Positions 61,287 through 64,000 of a stretch of DNA of 64,000 nt are shown here, piece after piece (within the stretch, counting starts at the first letter, position 1; every line of letters starts with the position of its first letter). The stretch covers positions 114,420 through 178,419 of the forward strand of contig NZ_JAMXQV010000021.1 of assembly GCF_024703995.1 (NCBI RefSeq). Direction: 5' to 3'. A program made the translations under genes and the position numbers. The DNA comes from Amycolatopsis iheyensis. GTDB taxonomy: Bacteria; Actinomycetota; Actinomycetes; Mycobacteriales; Pseudonocardiaceae. The notes beneath the pieces are model-generated. The model did not search any database and was not told the origin of the DNA. It was given only the letters and a program-made list of their open reading frames with translations.

Positions 61287-64000
61287 TCCAGCACCCCCGA
61301 CGGCCGGCTCGCGGACCGGCCCCAGGCCGAGTCGTCCTGGCTCAGCAGGTCCGCCATGGTGCGTTCTTCCTCTTCGGGTTCGTCTTCGGGTTCCGGTTCG
61401 GGGGCTTCGGCTTCGGTGTCGAGGGCCGGACCGTCACCGCAGGTCGGCAGCTCGTCCGGGATGAACTCGCCGTCCCCGACCCGGATCCGCCGGTAGGTCT
61501 CCCGCGGCTCGTCTTCGGCGGGCCGCCACGGCTCGTCGCTGCGCTCGAGGAGGTCCGTGCCGACCTCCTGCTCCTCCTCGGCCGGCGGCGCGAACGGCAG
61601 GAGGCCCGGCAGGAACTCGGCGGTGCCGACGTCCCAGGCGGAGGTGTCCTCGTGCGCGTCGGCGGGCTGCACGACCGAGATCCGCACGTCGTCGTCACGG
61701 TCGTCCGGCTTCCCGGTGGGCGCGGCGCCCCAGCCGCTGACCGGCACGGCGGTCGCCCAGCCGCGTGGCGTGCCGGCGCCCGGGTCGGGTTCGCCGGGGG
61801 CGTCGGTGGTGGCCCACGCCGAGGCGTCGCCGCCGAGGAGCCCGGCCGAGTCCGGCCGCTCGGCGGCGGAACCGGTGCCGGGCGGGGCCATCGGGGGCGG
61901 CATCATCGGCATCCCGGCCGCGGCGGGTGCCGAGTCCGGAGTGGACGGTGCGCTTCCCCGGTCCGACCACGAAGCCGCGCCCAGCGCCGGAGTCTCCCCC
62001 ACCGACGCCGGGTCGCCGACGCCACTGGGCGCGTCCGGCGTCCACGCCGCGTCCACACCACCCAGCAGACCGGCCGAATCGGGCCGCTCGGCACCCGGTG
62101 GATTCAGGCCACCGCCCATGCCACCCGGCGGCATCATCGGCATCCCCGCGCCCGGGAAAGCCTGCTGCTGCGACGAATCTGGTAGCCGGCTCGCGTCGAG
62201 CCCCTCCACATCCCCACCGGGCGGCGCCGGCGTCTCCCCGAACGAGCTCTGGTCACCGAGACCATCCGCACCGCCGACGTCACCCGGCGGCGCCGACCAC
62301 GAGGCCGACTGCAACGCCGGAGTCTCCCCGAACGAACTCGGGTCACCGAGACCGTCCGGCGCGTCCGCCGTCCACGGCGCGTCCACGCCGCCCAGCAGCC
62401 CGGCCGAATCGGGCCGCTCCGCACCCGGCGGGTTCATCCCACCGCCCATGCCACCCGGCGGCATCATCGGCATCCCGGCACCCGGCACGCCCTGCTGCTG
62501 CCCAGGCGACGACACATCACCCGGCCCCTGCAGCTGACTCGGATCCAGGCCCTTGATCCCACCGACATCGGGAACGTCGACGCCACCACCGAGATCGCCG
62601 CTGCCACCCGCACCGCCGACGTCACCAGGCGGCGCCGACCAGGACGCCGACTGCAACGCCGGCGTGTCCCCGACCGAACTCGGATCCCCCAAGCCCTCCG
62701 GCAAAGCCGAATCCCAGGGCGCGTCCACCCCACCCAGCAGCCCGGCCGAATCCGGCCGCTCCGCACCGGCAGGGTTCATCCCACCACCCATGCCACCCGG
62801 CGGCATCATCGGCATCCCCGCACCCGGCACGCCCTGCTGCTGCCCAGGCGACGACACATCACCCGGCCCCTGCAGCTGACTCGGATCCAAGCCCTTGATG
62901 CCGCCCACGTCGGGAATCCCCGCGCCGGTGACGTCACCGGTGCCACCGACGTCACCGAGGCCACCCGCGCCACCGACGTCACCCGGCGGCGCCGACCACG
63001 AAGCCGACTTCAGCGCCGGCGCGTCGGCCAGCGCGCTGGGGTCGCCCAGCCCGTCGGGGAGGCTGCTGGTCCACGGCTTGTCGACACCGCCCAGCAGCCC
63101 GGCTGAGTCCGGGCGTTCGGAACCGGCGGGGTTCATGCCGCCGCCCATGGCACCCGGCGGCATCATCGGCATGCCGCCGCCCATCGGCGAGGTGAACCCG
63201 CCGCCCGCCTTGGGGTCCTGCAGCGACGACGGCACGTCGGCCGGGTTCAGGGCGTTCGCGCCCAGCCCGTCGAGACCACCGGCGCCCGGCGGGTTGCCCA
63301 GCGCCGGCGACTTCAGGTCGCCGAGGCCGTTGAGGCCCCCGGCTCCGCCGCCGACATCACCCGGCGGCGGAGCGAGCGAGGGCGACTTGAGGTCGCCCAG
63401 GCCACCGGCGCCGACATCACCCGGCGGACTGTCGAACGCGGGCGACTTGAGGTCACCCAAGCCACCGGCGCCGACATCACCCGGCGGACTGTCGAACGCG
63501 GGCGACTTGAGGTCGCCCAGGCCACCGGCCTTCGGATCGCTCTTGCTCCCCGCGCCGGAAGGCGGCGGGGTCAGGCTCGGCGAGGTCAACGGCGGCAGGG
63601 CGCCACCGCCCGCGCCGACGTCCCCGGGCGGGCCGTCGAGCGAAGGCGGGTCGATGGCCCCGAGGTCGCCGGGACCGCTGTCGCCGCCGGGTGGCGGGGA
63701 GACGGCCGCGAGGCTCTGGAACGGCGGAGGTGTGCCCCCGGTGTCCCCGCCCGGGCCGGAGTCCCCGCCGGGCGGCGGCGGGATGTCGGCGCCGGACAAC
63801 GGGGGCGGAGCGCCGCCACTGCCGGTGTCGCCGGGCGGGGGCGGGAGTTCGGGTGGCGGCACGTCGCCACCACCGCCGCCACCACCGGAACCGCCGGGCG
63901 GCGGCGGGATGGCGGGCGGGGGCGGCGCGTCCGCGGGCGGCGGGATGTCCGGGGGCGGCGGCGCCTCGGGCGGCGGCGGGGGCGGCGGGACGTCCGCGCC
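61283..64000 (-). CDS. Pro/Gly-rich T7SS-locus repeat protein (partial)
   Basis: The frame is open to the window edge, so the N-terminus is missing; 906 residues are visible. The first part is PPPPG/PPGDVGAG repeats, then five long repeats built around AERPDSAGLLGGVD, GDPSSFGETPALQSASW and MPMMPPGGMGGG, and finally a more ordinary acidic C-terminus (EPEPEDEPEEEERTMADLLS) ending in SRPSGVLE. It resembles the low-complexity EspI/EccCa1-adjacent proteins of ESX clusters. It ends exactly where eccC begins. The role is unknown, possibly a flexible scaffold or cell-wall-spanning linker. Confidence 0.75.
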   Translation of the reverse strand, partial: GADVPPPPPPPEAPPPPDIPPPADAPPPPAIPPPPGGSGGGGGGGDVPPPELPPPPGDTGSGGAPPPLSGADIPPPPGGDSGPGGDTGGTPPPFQSLAAVSPPPGGDSGPGDLGAIDPPSLDGPPGDVGAGGGALPPLTSPSLTPPPSGAGSKSDPKAGGLGDLKSPAFDSPPGDVGAGGLGDLKSPAFDSPPGDVGAGGLGDLKSPSLAPPPGDVGGGAGGLNGLGDLKSPALGNPPGAGGLDGLGANALNPADVPSSLQDPKAGGGFTSPMGGGMPMMPPGAMGGGMNPAGSERPDSAGLLGGVDKPWTSSLPDGLGDPSALADAPALKSASWSAPPGDVGGAGGLGDVGGTGDVTGAGIPDVGGIKGLDPSQLQGPGDVSSPGQQQGVPGAGMPMMPPGGMGGGMNPAGAERPDSAGLLGGVDAPWDSALPEGLGDPSSVGDTPALQSASWSAPPGDVGGAGGSGDLGGGVDVPDVGGIKGLDPSQLQGPGDVSSPGQQQGVPGAGMPMMPPGGMGGGMNPPGAERPDSAGLLGGVDAPWTADAPDGLGDPSSFGETPALQSASWSAPPGDVGGADGLGDQSSFGETPAPPGGDVEGLDASRLPDSSQQQAFPGAGMPMMPPGGMGGGLNPPGAERPDSAGLLGGVDAAWTPDAPSGVGDPASVGETPALGAASWSDRGSAPSTPDSAPAAAGMPMMPPPMAPPGTGSAAERPDSAGLLGGDASAWATTDAPGEPDPGAGTPRGWATAVPVSGWGAAPTGKPDDRDDDVRISVVQPADAHEDTSAWDVGTAEFLPGLLPFAPPAEEEQEVGTDLLERSDEPWRPAEDEPRETYRRIRVGDGEFIPDELPTCGDGPALDTEAEAPEPEPEDEPEEEERTMADLLSQDDSAWGRSASRPSGVLE
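61830..63190 (-). repeat. five long coding repeats
   Basis: The AERPDSAGLLGG core recurs near 61845, 62075, 62405, 62745 and 63100, with units of about 230, 330, 340 and 355 bp. The central units are highly similar over their whole length, implying recent duplication. A separate 60-bp unit (GGLGDLKSPAFDSPPGDVGA) repeats at about 63402-63521. Confidence 0.85.

Noticed and set aside
61830..63530. CRISPR-like or non-coding repeat array
   Set aside because: Units are 60-355 bp, stay in frame and encode similar peptides, so they are protein repeats; there are no short identical repeats with unique spacers.

Overview
The window comes from a high-GC actinomycete, probably of the Pseudonocardiaceae/Amycolatopsis type. 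That placement is an inference from GC-rich coding, mycothiol-linked enzyme families, a SARP regulator, STAND NTPases and an actinobacterial type VII secretion (ESX/T7SS) locus. No rRNA, tRNA, CRISPR array or insertion sequence was seen.

Region 1 (1-5.0 kb): the start of a small membrane protein gene, a divergent LysR regulator, a purine/pyrimidine (NCS2) permease, and a convergent STAND NTPase with TPRs whose N-terminus carries a short amyloid-like motif.

Region 2 (5.2-11.9 kb): a compact cassette that looks like a dedicated system for making and exporting a small disulfide-rich peptide. It holds a 45-residue precursor with four cysteines in its C-terminal half, a strong hairpin directly after it, a MauE-like redox membrane protein, a membrane-anchored CGPC thioredoxin-like protein, an ABC exporter and a mini S26 signal peptidase. 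The last three genes are joined by one-base overlaps. A convergent SARP regulator follows. The 3' ends of the peptidase and SARP genes have been amplified into a degenerate tandem array, and two 11-bp-phased direct repeats lie in front of the precursor gene.

Region 3 (12-32 kb): ordinary accessory metabolism and regulation. It contains an FAD monooxygenase/TetR pair, a mycothiol-dependent isomerase-like protein, a secreted tyrosine phosphatase, a two-component system whose kinase is frameshifted, a membrane-anchored alpha/beta hydrolase, and a MarR/FAD-hydroxylase/cyclase aromatic module. An SDR/TetR pair, a DsrE/TetR pair, a DsbA-like protein, a HAD phosphatase and an amidohydrolase/MarR pair follow. 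Several of these divergent or clustered pairs have clear palindromic operators, some perfect.

Region 4 (32-64 kb, all minus strand): one long T7SS operon. In transcription order it encodes a Pro/Gly-rich repeat protein (open at the window edge), a fused EccC ATPase, EccD, a 78-residue EccB-like protein that is only the N-terminal helix plus membrane segment, a 969-residue protein with an ADP-ribosyltransferase-like C-terminus, and an EccA-like AAA+ ATPase fused to a beta-helix. YbaB-like and EspC-like proteins come next, then a giant 5433-residue protein and an SseB-like T7SS-associated protein. The giant protein has a CpnT-like N-terminus, a long Gly-rich linker, two HExxH motifs, an HD motif, six beta-rich modules and two tandem clotripain/CPD-like His-Cys modules. 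It is the most striking object in the window and reads as a modular T7SS toxin or cell-surface machine. EccE, mycosin and a classical EsxA/EsxB pair are not in the window.
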